Part shown: positions 8,829 to 16,703 of the stretch, piece by piece
Position numbering within the stretch: position 1 is the first letter of the stretch
How the letters are laid out: each line of letters opens with the position of its first letter
Source: Hahellaceae bacterium
GTDB taxonomy: Bacteria > Pseudomonadota > Gammaproteobacteria > Pseudomonadales > Oleiphilaceae
Assembly: GCA_024234575.1 (NCBI GenBank)
Contig: JACKOB010000003.1
Coordinates: 741,826-805,825 of the forward strand
Reading direction: 5' to 3'
DNA: 64,000 nt
The notes under the pieces: generated by a model
What the model saw: the letters and a program-made list of their open reading frames with translations, nothing else
What the model was told of the DNA's origin: nothing
Databases searched by the model: none
Translations under genes and position numbers: made by a program

Positions 8829-8856
8829 ATATCCGCGATGTTGTAGTCGCGGATAT
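8829..8856 (+). other. Intercistronic perfect 10-bp hairpin
   Basis: ATATCCGCGA and TCGCGGATAT flank an eight-base loop, in the 93-base gap between the lipoprotein and barrel genes. No T-run follows, so it is more likely an mRNA-processing or stability element, or a weak attenuator, than a full terminator. Confidence 0.6.
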
Positions 8857-8881
8857 TCTCTGAATTCTGCCGGATATTTTC

Positions 8882-9916
8882 ATGATTACCTTAAGACCGA
8901 AGAGTCGATCTAAGTTATTTGATCTCAACCTTAAACCAATCGGGCCATTTCTGGCAGCAACTATTGCTAGTGCGGCCTTTACCGGTATGTTTGTCGCCAC
9001 TCCAGCATTGGCTGCATCTTGCTGTGGTGGAGGTAGTGCGACGACGTTGATTTTACCCAAAGGGGCTCGACACCTATACGATTTTTCTATCGACATAGAA
9101 AGCTATGATGGATTTTGGAACCAGGATGGTGAACAGGTAAACGACCCCGCTGGTTCCGATTTAAGTCAGTACCGTATGAACTTTGGTTATGCGTACCGAT
9201 TCGCTGATAACTGGCAGTTCAGTGCTATTTTGCCGTTGGTTAAAAATGACAATGTCTATCCCGGCATCTCTGCCCAAAATACAGCGCTGGGAGATACGAC
9301 CTTATCTGTCTGGTATGAGACTTTCGATCAGATTACCTGTGTATGGCAGGTTAATACCTTTGCAGACCTGCGGCCCGCTATTTATATTGGTTCTTCAATT
9401 TTATTGCCTACGGGGAAAAGTGCCTATAGCGACGGTGTTGACAATAGTTTTGAGGTCACCGGGCGGGGGCTCTATCGTTGGGATGCTAACTTGATTGTTG
9501 AGAAAACAATATATCCAGTGACCTTGAATGCTCAAGGGTCATACGGTGCTTATCTTGAGCGACCCGTCAATCAAGAGTTTGATAATGCAGTGGAACCCTA
9601 TGATAAAAAGCTGGGTGATCGACGTTATCTATCCGCGTCTGTCGCTTACACTTACTTTTTTGAAGATGTTGATGCGCTCACCGTAAGTGCCGCCATCGCA
9701 GATCTGCGGGAAGGTGCAGGCAAGATCAATGGCCAAAGTGATCCATTAACAGAAATGAAGAAAAGCTCGGTATCATTGTCGACAACGTATGAGTCCGAAG
9801 ATAAAAGCTGGCTGTTGAAAGGTTCCTGGAGTCATGCGATCAGTAAAGATGATTGGGGGCAGAGCTTCCCGATTACGGATATTTTTACAATAGGGGTAAG
9901 CTATGTTGTTCGATAA
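8882..9916 (+). CDS. Outer-membrane beta-barrel protein with N-terminal Cys-Cys motif
   Basis: 344 residues. A signal peptide (about 1-44) ends at PALAA, so the mature protein starts near SCCGGGSATTLILPKG, with adjacent cysteines. The rest is a run of amphipathic strands (RMNFGYAYRFADNWQFSAILP, YIGSSILLPTGK, LSASVAYTYFF) and ends in an aromatic/hydrophobic strand, SYVVR, as in transporters of the meta-pathway phenol-degradation-like barrel group. It probably sits in the outer membrane. The Cys pair just after the cleavage site could bind metal or serve as a disulfide substrate of the thioredoxin-fold proteins encoded downstream. Substrate unknown. Confidence 0.78.
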   Translation: MITLRPKSRSKLFDLNLKPIGPFLAATIASAAFTGMFVATPALAASCCGGGSATTLILPKGARHLYDFSIDIESYDGFWNQDGEQVNDPAGSDLSQYRMNFGYAYRFADNWQFSAILPLVKNDNVYPGISAQNTALGDTTLSVWYETFDQITCVWQVNTFADLRPAIYIGSSILLPTGKSAYSDGVDNSFEVTGRGLYRWDANLIVEKTIYPVTLNAQGSYGAYLERPVNQEFDNAVEPYDKKLGDRRYLSASVAYTYFFEDVDALTVSAAIADLREGAGKINGQSDPLTEMKKSSVSLSTTYESEDKSWLLKGSWSHAISKDDWGQSFPITDIFTIGVSYVVR

Positions 9917-10487
9917 TCTTCTTAGACGAAAGAATAGGAAGTCAGCGCGTTATACATCTGGGTCACGAATGTATAAGATTTTTACCCTAATTACGGCAAC
10001 ATTGTTGGCGCTGTCTCTTCAGGGGTGTAAAGAAGATCTTTTTCCATCTGACAAAGACAATCGCACTGAAACAATCATTACCACAGTAGATTTTGTTGCC
10101 ACAACGACCTTGGATGAAGTCATCGACCTGGACGCGCTGCTGGCAGAATATGATGCTGTGGTGCTGTATTACACGATGTGGTGCCCTCTGTGTGATACGC
10201 ATATGAGCTATATTACCAGCGCAATTATGCCCAATTATCCCCAAACCGCTTTTTTAATGGTTGATTACGTTTCTGGTTCGGTCAGCCAATCGAGGCGATC
10301 GCAGGTCGAAAATGGCTATCAGGCGTTAACAGTAATCGCCGATTCTGATCAGTCTTTGTTGGATCAGTTTCATGCCACCATGGCAACTACTGTCGTGATA
10401 TCACAAGATAAGTTAGTGCTGCTTAATGAAGACTTTAAAAATGGTGCGCGTTTGATCGACACACTGAATACCTTAGGTAGCCAGTAA
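9903..10487 (+). CDS. Thioredoxin-fold lipoprotein with CxxC
   Basis: 194 residues if started at 9903, where AGGGG precedes the ATG and the frame overlaps the barrel gene by 14 bases (translational coupling). An ATG at 9969 would give a typical short lipoprotein signal, MYKIFTLITATLLALSLQGC, and may be the true start. After the lipidated Cys the protein has a thioredoxin-like core with YTMWCPLCDTHM (CPLC active site, about residue 98) and a cis-Pro-like region later. It resembles a periplasmic thiol:disulfide protein, though its short C-terminal half is divergent. Likely partner or substrate: the Cys-Cys barrel protein just upstream. Confidence 0.72.
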   Translation: MLFDNLLRRKNRKSARYTSGSRMYKIFTLITATLLALSLQGCKEDLFPSDKDNRTETIITTVDFVATTTLDEVIDLDALLAEYDAVVLYYTMWCPLCDTHMSYITSAIMPNYPQTAFLMVDYVSGSVSQSRRSQVENGYQALTVIADSDQSLLDQFHATMATTVVISQDKLVLLNEDFKNGARLIDTLNTLGSQ

Positions 10488-10536
10488 ACATAATGCTAAA
10501 AAGCCGTCATTGATGGCATCTAGTGAAGGATTGGAT

Positions 10537-11073
10537 ATGTTCAGTTTGCGTGTAGTCATAGCATGGATAGGTGTGTTTTTTAATGCGTTAGTTTTCGCAA
10601 GCAGCAGTGGAGAGTTTAAATTTGACCCCGCAGAGGAAGAATTGTTTGGCAGCGTTTATCAGCTAGCGGATCTAGCGGGCACAATGTATACCGTGCCGGC
10701 GCCTGGTAAGCTGACGTTGATAAATTTTTGGGCTACTTTTTGTGGCCCATGTCGTCAGGAAATGCCTGCATTAGAAAAATTTTGGAAACGCTATCAAAGT
10801 CAGGGGGTTGAGGTTATTGCCGTTGCGCTTGATGGTGATCGAAAACGTGCGGTTGAAAAATTTGCCAGTCGCTACGAATTAACGTTACCCATTTTGCTTG
10901 ATAATGACTCGGGTATAAGCAGTGATTATGCCGTGAGCGTTCTGCCTGTCAGTTACATCATTGATGCAAAAGGCGTTGTCTTGGCACGAATTGTTGGTGA
11001 ACGGAATTGGGATAGCGAGCCTGCGTTTGCGTTTATCGAAAGCTATCTGGAACAACAAAAGACCATAGAATAA
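10537..11073 (+). CDS. TlpA-like periplasmic thioredoxin
   Basis: 178 residues from the ATG at 10537 (GAAGGA upstream); an earlier TTG/ATG at 10510 has no good site. An N-terminal hydrophobic signal or anchor (about residues 1-22) is followed by a TlpA/ResA-type domain with NFWATFCGPCRQEMP (CGPC) at about residue 68 and the cis-Pro segment VLPVSYIID. Family members reduce disulfides of cytochrome c or copper-centre assembly proteins. Last gene of the lipoprotein/barrel/thioredoxin cluster, 49 bases after the preceding stop. Confidence 0.9.
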   Translation: MFSLRVVIAWIGVFFNALVFASSSGEFKFDPAEEELFGSVYQLADLAGTMYTVPAPGKLTLINFWATFCGPCRQEMPALEKFWKRYQSQGVEVIAVALDGDRKRAVEKFASRYELTLPILLDNDSGISSDYAVSVLPVSYIIDAKGVVLARIVGERNWDSEPAFAFIESYLEQQKTIE

Positions 11074-11295
11074 ATAAGGACCGTGCATGGCAATAGAGCG
11101 ACATTTACCTTATTAATTAATAAGAAAACTGGTCCTGAAGCACCACGAAGGCACCACTGAATGTCTAAAAAGACAGCCTAACACATTGTTATAAGTAAGT
11201 ATTTTCTCATTTGTTCGGCACGACATATCGCGGCGAAGGTTTTCTTTGTTGCTGAATTCGGGCAAGATGGAACGACATAATAAGGAGAAAATAAT

Positions 11296-12516
11296 ATGAA
11301 ACTAGCAATCCTTTCGTGTGGTCCCCGTTGTTATAGTACGCGTCGGCTGAAAGAAGCAGCAGAATCTCGTGGACATCAGGTTGACGTACTTAACACGCTA
11401 AAATTTGCGATTGATTTGGATCGCGGCTCTCCTGATTTATATTATCGACAGAAACTTTTGGGTGATTACGATGCCGTATTACCGCGTATCGGTGCGTCAA
11501 TTACTTATTTTGGCACCGCTGTGGTAAGGCAGTTTCAGGAAATGGATATTTTCTGCGCCAATACGGCCCATGGCATTATGAACTCTCGCGATAAACTGCG
11601 TAGTTTGCAATTGCTTAGCCGCCATCATGTCGGCATTCCCAAAACCAATTATGTGCGAGATAAGCGGGATGTTTTGCCCGCCATTGAGCGTGTGGGTGGT
11701 GCTCCGGTAGTGATCAAACTTATCGAAGGCACCCAGGGGATAGGTGTTTTGCTGGCGGAGACCACGCAAGCAGCCGAGTCGATCATAGAATTATTGCAAA
11801 GCCAGAAGCAGAACGTGTTAGTGCAAAAGTTCGTTGCCGAAAGCAAAGGCAAAGATATTCGTGCTTTGGTAGTGGGGAATCAAGTGGTCGCAGCCATGCG
11901 CCGAGTTGCACAAGGTCAGGAGTTTCGCAGCAATGTGCACCGTGGTGGCAGAACAGAGGCTGTTGAGCTGACAGATCAGTATAAAGAAACTGCTATCAGG
12001 GCCGCGCAAATTATGGGGTTGCAGGTTGCTGGTGTTGATATGCTTGAAGGCGCCGATGGACCACAGATCATGGAAGTAAACTCTTCTCCTGGCCTCGAAG
12101 GCATTGAAACCTGCACACAATTGGATATTGCGGGGGCCATTATTGACTACATCGCCGCTCAGGTTGACTTCCCAGAAATCGATATTCGCCAGCGTTTAAC
12201 GGTGAGTAAGGGTTATGGGGTGAGCGAGCTATATATCCCCGAAGGTTCGCAGTATGTTGGGCAAACAATCAGCGGCTCGGGTTTGTTAGAGCAGGATATC
12301 AACGTACTGACACTGTATCGCGGTAATAAAGTGATCCCTAATCCTAAGGTGTCACGGCAGTTAGAGCCGGAAGACAAGCTGTTGTGCTTTGGCAGAATGG
12401 AGAATATGCGGCAGATGGTGCCGATCAAGAGCAGAAATAAGCGATCACCGAAAATTAAAAAATTGCCTGATGATAGCTGTGATGCACTGCCAGATATAGC
12501 GGATAAGGAGTCTTAA
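11296..12516 (+). CDS. RimK-like ATP-grasp ligase fused to C-terminal RCK_C domain
   Basis: 406 residues with a strong AAGGAG site. Residues 1-290 form a RimK-type ATP-grasp enzyme: IAILSCGPRCYSTRRLKEAA-like N-terminus, SRDKLRSLQLL, VIKLIEGTQGIGV (phosphate-binding loop), LVQKFV and [13 protein letters not shown] near the Mg site. Such enzymes add glutamate to the C-terminus of ribosomal protein S6 or to other acceptors. Residues about 305-375 match RCK_C/TrkA-C (ELYIPEGSQYVGQTI, LTLYRGNKVIPNP, EDKLLCFG), a small ligand-sensing domain usually on potassium channels and transporters. A basic tail follows. The fusion suggests allosteric control by a nucleotide or ion. Genes for MscS and MgtE follow on the same strand. 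Confidence 0.88.
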   Translation: MKLAILSCGPRCYSTRRLKEAAESRGHQVDVLNTLKFAIDLDRGSPDLYYRQKLLGDYDAVLPRIGASITYFGTAVVRQFQEMDIFCANTAHGIMNSRDKLRSLQLLSRHHVGIPKTNYVRDKRDVLPAIERVGGAPVVIKLIEGTQGIGVLLAETTQAAESIIELLQSQKQNVLVQKFVAESKGKDIRALVVGNQVVAAMRRVAQGQEFRSNVHRGGRTEAVELTDQYKETAIRAAQIMGLQVAGVDMLEGADGPQIMEVNSSPGLEGIETCTQLDIAGAIIDYIAAQVDFPEIDIRQRLTVSKGYGVSELYIPEGSQYVGQTISGSGLLEQDINVLTLYRGNKVIPNPKVSRQLEPEDKLLCFGRMENMRQMVPIKSRNKRSPKIKKLPDDSCDALPDIADKES

Positions 12517-12664
12517 GGATAGTCTTGCTGACCCGCTCGCTTGTATTTCTGATCGAGAGACAGGCGGGTGGCACAGAAAATTGAAATTCCCGCTATACTT
12601 TTAGATGACACCCCCTTTTCTTTTCTTTGACCGACAACGCCGGAAACTTCGCAGGGAGAATACT

Positions 12665-13525
12665 ATGCCGCAAGGAACGCTACCTGGTGATTGGCAAACA
12701 GCCATTGTTGGCAGTTACGAGCAGCTGATGAGCTATCTATTAACTTATCTGCCGCAAATTTTTGGTGCTGTTGTTTTATTGCTGATAGGGTGGCTGGCTG
12801 CGTTTTCACTTTCGCGTCTTACACTTTCATTTCTGTCCTTTGGTAATCGTCTTTTACACCGCTTTTTTTCTGCATCGGCTACCCATAAACGCTTCGAGCT
12901 AAAAGCCTCGCATGTCTATATGGTTAGCCGTGTCGTTTTTTGGCTGGTGATGCTGTTTTTTATCGCCGCGTCGACCTCGGTAATGGGGTTGGATTTCTTC
13001 GCCACCTGGTTAGGTGATCTATTAAGCTACTTGCCAAGAGTCTTGGCGGGGATTCTTATCATTCTTGGTGGTTATCTGTTGGGATCAGCTCTGGGAGTGA
13101 TGTCTATTTCCGCCGCCGAGTCTGCGGGGTTCGAAAGGGCGTATTTAGTAGGCACCTCAGTGCAAATGTCTGTGTTGTTTACCGCTGCGGTCATCGGCAT
13201 TGAGCAGCTGGGCATTAATATTCAATTTGTTACGCAATTGTTTACCGTGGTTAGTGGGGTGATCGTTGCCGGTATCGCTTTAGCATTTGGACTTGGGGCT
13301 AAAACGTTGGTGGCAAATATTATTGGTGCTAGGCATGCACAAAAATATTGTCGAAGTAGTGACCATATTCAAATTGCAGGCGTGGAGGGGAAGGTCGTTG
13401 AGATCAACAGTACCATGATGGTGATTGAGACTGATCAAGGGCGCATTATGATTCCCGCCAAACTCTATCTGGAAGAGATCTCTCAGGTGCGTCATCCGGT
13501 TGATAAAGTGGTAGCGAAAAGTTAG
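12665..13525 (+). CDS. MscS-family small-conductance mechanosensitive channel
   Basis: 286 residues from the ATG at 12665, preceded by GGGAG; a longer frame from 12605 has no site. Four or five membrane helices span about residues 20-210. The pore-lining helix is rich in Gly/Ala (IVAGIALAFGLGAKTLVANII). It is followed by a short soluble MscS beta domain (GKVVEINSTMMVIETDQGRI) ending soon after, so the large C-terminal cage domain is lacking. Expected role: pressure-relief channel on hypo-osmotic shock, or a small ion leak. It lies between the RimK-RCK gene and two MgtE-related genes on the same strand. Confidence 0.88.
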   Translation: MPQGTLPGDWQTAIVGSYEQLMSYLLTYLPQIFGAVVLLLIGWLAAFSLSRLTLSFLSFGNRLLHRFFSASATHKRFELKASHVYMVSRVVFWLVMLFFIAASTSVMGLDFFATWLGDLLSYLPRVLAGILIILGGYLLGSALGVMSISAAESAGFERAYLVGTSVQMSVLFTAAVIGIEQLGINIQFVTQLFTVVSGVIVAGIALAFGLGAKTLVANIIGARHAQKYCRSSDHIQIAGVEGKVVEINSTMMVIETDQGRIMIPAKLYLEEISQVRHPVDKVVAKS

Positions 13526-13596
13526 CGCTGATAAGGGTGCGGTCATAAAGACCTTAATTTAGCGGAACATTAACAGGTTCTGAAAAGGGGGAGTGT

Positions 13597-14430
13597 ATGA
13601 GTTCACCTGCATTTACAATGGCCATTCGCTTTATGGAAGATGAACCTGAAGCGGCCGCCCGCAAACTTGAATTAGAAGACCCGCATAGTGTCAGCCAGTT
13701 GCTGCAGAAAATGCCAGGGAGCACCGTTAAAGGTGTGTTGCGACGAATGCTACCGGCCTCGTCAGCATCGATTGTGTATTATCTGGATAACGACTTTGCC
13801 GCCGATCTGTTTAATCAGATGTCGATGGCCGATGTTGTCAGCATTTTACGACATCTGAGTGCAGAAGAGCGGGAAGTGCTTATTTTGAAACTTCCTGCCA
13901 AAAAGCAGGCTGCCTGTAATATATTGCTGCATTACCCCGAGTATAGTGTTGGTGCCTGGGTAGAAACAGATCTGCTTGTGCTGGATGAGTTAATGCACGT
14001 CGATGAGGCGTTAAGCCGCCTGAAGAAGAAAGTATTTGTCGAAACCCATGACATATATGTGGTAAACAGAAACCGACAGGTTGTTGGCAGTTTGTCTATT
14101 TACGCGTTGCTACGCTCGCCCGGAACGACGCTCGTCCGTTCGGTAATGCGACAGGATATTGCTGTTGTCAGTGCACTCTCTGATTTGAAGTCGGCACTAG
14201 CCTTGCCAGCCTGGCAGTTTAGAGACACATTGCCGGTGGTCAGCCGACACCAGGAGTTTATCGGCATTTTACATCATCATATTGTCCGCAAAGCTATCTC
14301 TCAGATGCGATCTGAATCTACCGGAGCAGCCTATGTGCCGACCGATATTATTGCCGCCTACGGTGCTTCTTTTTTTGGAATTATCGACACCTTCTTTCAA
14401 ACCAAAAGTGAAAAAACGCGACGCAACTAG
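13597..14430 (+). CDS. Stand-alone MgtE-type regulatory protein (MgtE_N plus CBS, no channel)
   Basis: 277 residues with a GGGGGAG site. Residues about 20-125 match the MgtE N-domain superhelix (repeats such as ADVVSILRHLSAEEREVLILKL), then a CBS-pair region at about 125-245. The protein ends after a plug-helix-like stretch and has no membrane domain. The frame closes cleanly, and it is followed within 64 bases by a complete mgtE gene that repeats the same N-domain layout. This suggests tandem duplication with loss of the channel half, perhaps giving a regulatory subunit of MgtE. Frameshift decay is less likely, since the frame is intact. Confidence 0.78.
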   Translation: MSSPAFTMAIRFMEDEPEAAARKLELEDPHSVSQLLQKMPGSTVKGVLRRMLPASSASIVYYLDNDFAADLFNQMSMADVVSILRHLSAEEREVLILKLPAKKQAACNILLHYPEYSVGAWVETDLLVLDELMHVDEALSRLKKKVFVETHDIYVVNRNRQVVGSLSIYALLRSPGTTLVRSVMRQDIAVVSALSDLKSALALPAWQFRDTLPVVSRHQEFIGILHHHIVRKAISQMRSESTGAAYVPTDIIAAYGASFFGIIDTFFQTKSEKTRRN

Positions 14431-14493
14431 CAGTAGTACCGTTTTGCAAGCCTTGGAATGGTTTGCCTGCCACAATCAACAGGAGCAGAGTTT

Positions 14494-15828
14494 ATGTTGG
14501 CTTCGGATAAACAAACAGATTTAACCGCTCGGCTGCTAACGCAAGAATTTTTGTTACAGTATCCACAAAAAAGTGCACGTCACTTGGAAAATATGTCATC
14601 AGTAGAAGCGGCTGCTTTGTTACAGGAGCAGCCTGTTTATGTTGTTCGGGGGTTGTGGCGTTTTTTACCTGCGGGAATTGCTGATGCGATTTTTGAGCAT
14701 TATGGCAATGAAAGTGCCGCAGAGCTATTAAAGCAGCTGGATACACATATTGCCGTGGCATTGCTTAGTCGAATCGAGGAAGCACATTGTCAAGCCGCGC
14801 TCACCGCACTGGCAAATCACAACAGTGCCATGGCTCATGAGTTTGAAGAACTGTTGAAGTACCCAGATGACAGTGCTGCAAAATTGATGAACACTAAAAT
14901 ACAGGTGTTTCAGGATGATGCGACAGTACACGAGGCTCTACAGCAGTTAAAACAGCGTCATGCAAAAAAGATTGATGTCGTTTATTTACTAAACCCTTCG
15001 CAGCAGCTTAGTGGCGAAGTTGACCTTTGTTCTCTCATTGTTGCCGATTCGCATGTGCTGTTATCGTCCCTTGCGAAACCCATTAAGACAACTTTAAACG
15101 CACTGGACGCAAAAGAAACAGTAATCGAAAGGTTTGAAGGCTATCGGGTGGGCGCAATTCCTGTTCTGGATGCGAACCAGTATCTCGTTGGCTCTATCAG
15201 CGCAGTTGACGTATTCCAAGCCACCAAAGAAGATCTGGTCAGTGATATGCAATCAATGGTGGGTGCGGGTAAGGAAGAAAAAGCCTTGTCCAGTAGTTGG
15301 GTAGCGGTTAAAAATCGGTTGCCCTGGCTGCAGATTAACCTGTTAACGGCCTTTGCCGCCTCTGCTGTCGTAGGTTCTTTTCAAGGCCTCATCGCAGAAA
15401 TAACAGCGTTGGCAATTTTACTGCCAGTTGCCGCTGGGCAGTCTGGTAATGCCGGTGCACAGGCGCTCGCGGTGACTATGCGGGGCCTGACGCTGCGGGA
15501 AATATCAACCAGGCATTGGTTTAAAGTTATGATGAAGGAGATGCGGGCAGGTTTTATTAATGGTGTCGCCATTGCCATTACCTGCGGTCTGGCGGTTTAC
15601 TGGTGGAGTCAGTCGGTAGGGTTATCGCTGGTCATTGCTCTGGCGATGATATCTTCTTTGGTTATAGCCTGTAGTTCGGGGGCCCTAGTGCCCATCGTGC
15701 TGAAAAAATTTGGTCTTGATCCAGCCCAGTCTTCGTCCATTGTGCTGACAACTATTACCGATATTGCCGGCTTTCTCTCATTTTTAGGTATCGCTTTATT
15801 GTTTGTCGACATGCTGCCCAAGGGGTAA
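14494..15828 (+). CDS. mgtE: Magnesium transporter MgtE
   Basis: 444 residues from the ATG at 14494 (AGGAG upstream). MgtE_N domain at about 20-120, CBS pair at about 125-245, a connecting plug helix, then five membrane helices at about 270-440. The channel signature is present as PVAAGQSGNAGAQALAVTMRG and GLDPAQSSSIVLTTITDI. In the family this is a homodimeric Mg2+ channel gated by cytosolic Mg2+ bound to the N and CBS domains. Directly downstream of a channel-less paralogue. Confidence 0.94.
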   Translation: MLASDKQTDLTARLLTQEFLLQYPQKSARHLENMSSVEAAALLQEQPVYVVRGLWRFLPAGIADAIFEHYGNESAAELLKQLDTHIAVALLSRIEEAHCQAALTALANHNSAMAHEFEELLKYPDDSAAKLMNTKIQVFQDDATVHEALQQLKQRHAKKIDVVYLLNPSQQLSGEVDLCSLIVADSHVLLSSLAKPIKTTLNALDAKETVIERFEGYRVGAIPVLDANQYLVGSISAVDVFQATKEDLVSDMQSMVGAGKEEKALSSSWVAVKNRLPWLQINLLTAFAASAVVGSFQGLIAEITALAILLPVAAGQSGNAGAQALAVTMRGLTLREISTRHWFKVMMKEMRAGFINGVAIAITCGLAVYWWSQSVGLSLVIALAMISSLVIACSSGALVPIVLKKFGLDPAQSSSIVLTTITDIAGFLSFLGIALLFVDMLPKG

Positions 15829-15887
15829 AGGCATTAGGGGGATTAATTGAGGCAAAAGGCAAGTAGTACCATACTTAGAGAGCGAGT

Positions 15888-16607
15888 TTGCTAGTGCGCT
15901 ATCTCGTGGTGATCAGTCTGGTGGTGTTTATCATAAGTTGGTGGAACCGGGATAATTTATCGTCGGATATCGTTGTGCTTAATGCGTTGAACCAGGAGCC
16001 TGTGCAGGTCAAAACCAATGAGCCAGAATTTTCGGTGACGGTTGCAGACATCGATTATAAAGTTCAGCCTCTTTACGATTATGATCTGGTTGGGCTGGTC
16101 GTGTCTTACCGACACCACGATGGGAATTATGGGCTGCATCGGGTGTGGGGTGACAATTTAAATGTTTCAGATGTCTGCGTGGTCTGGCGTGATAACGCTT
16201 TCAAGACGCCATTGCCCAGACTTGAGTTCTGGAATGGCCAATTTACCTGCAACGTAAAAACATCAGATCGGGAAGCCTGGGAAAGCTTCAAAGAGGATCA
16301 GCTATCGAACAATCATTTGCTGACCAATGAGCCGCGTATTCGCAAGATATTAAATGGTATGAAGGTGGGAGACCAGATTCGCATAAGAGGCTGGCTGTCT
16401 AGCTATAAAAATGGATCAGGCGGGAGCCGGGGTACCAGCGTAACCCGCGAAGATAAGGGTAATGGTGCCTGCGAAACCATATTTGTTAAGCATGTAGAAG
16501 TGTTGCAATCGTACAGCAGTATTTGGCGAAAGAGTATGTATGTGTCGCTTGTTGTTTTCTTGCTGTCATTGATATTCTATTTTAAGGCCCCGTATAGAGT
16601 TCGTTAG
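15888..16607 (+). CDS. Unknown membrane protein with a large extracytoplasmic domain
   Basis: 239 residues, starting at TTG or a nearby GTG, without a strong ribosome site. One hydrophobic helix at the N-terminus (about 3-19) and one near the C-terminus (about 215-232) enclose a hydrophilic domain that would be periplasmic. It contains two Cys (VSDVC, FTC) plus GACET. The segment GMKVGDQIRIRGWLSSY recalls an OB/NERD-like strand-rich module. Not recognised. It is followed by a hairpin shared with the convergent fabG gene. Confidence 0.7.
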   Translation: MLVRYLVVISLVVFIISWWNRDNLSSDIVVLNALNQEPVQVKTNEPEFSVTVADIDYKVQPLYDYDLVGLVVSYRHHDGNYGLHRVWGDNLNVSDVCVVWRDNAFKTPLPRLEFWNGQFTCNVKTSDREAWESFKEDQLSNNHLLTNEPRIRKILNGMKVGDQIRIRGWLSSYKNGSGGSRGTSVTREDKGNGACETIFVKHVEVLQSYSSIWRKSMYVSLVVFLLSLIFYFKAPYRVR

Positions 16608-16651
16608 CGAATATGTCTGCCAAGCTGGTTGATAGTTTGTTTCACAGCAAC

Positions 16652-16682
16652 CTCATCTGGCGGTGGAGAGCCGTCAGATGAG
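16652..16682. terminator. Hairpin between convergent genes
   Basis: Twelve-base arms CTCATCTGGCGG and CCGTCAGATGAG (one G-U pair) around a seven-base loop, between two convergent genes. No T-run follows on either strand, so it may be a bidirectional terminator or an mRNA 3'-end stabiliser. Confidence 0.55.
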
Positions 16683-16703
16683 GAATGCTTGCGACGGTAT
16701 TGT

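Noticed and set aside
11074..11295. Additional small gene between the TlpA-like gene and the RimK-RCK gene
   Set aside because: No open frame with a ribosome site; only A/T-rich spacer with a short TTATTAATTAATAA palindrome.
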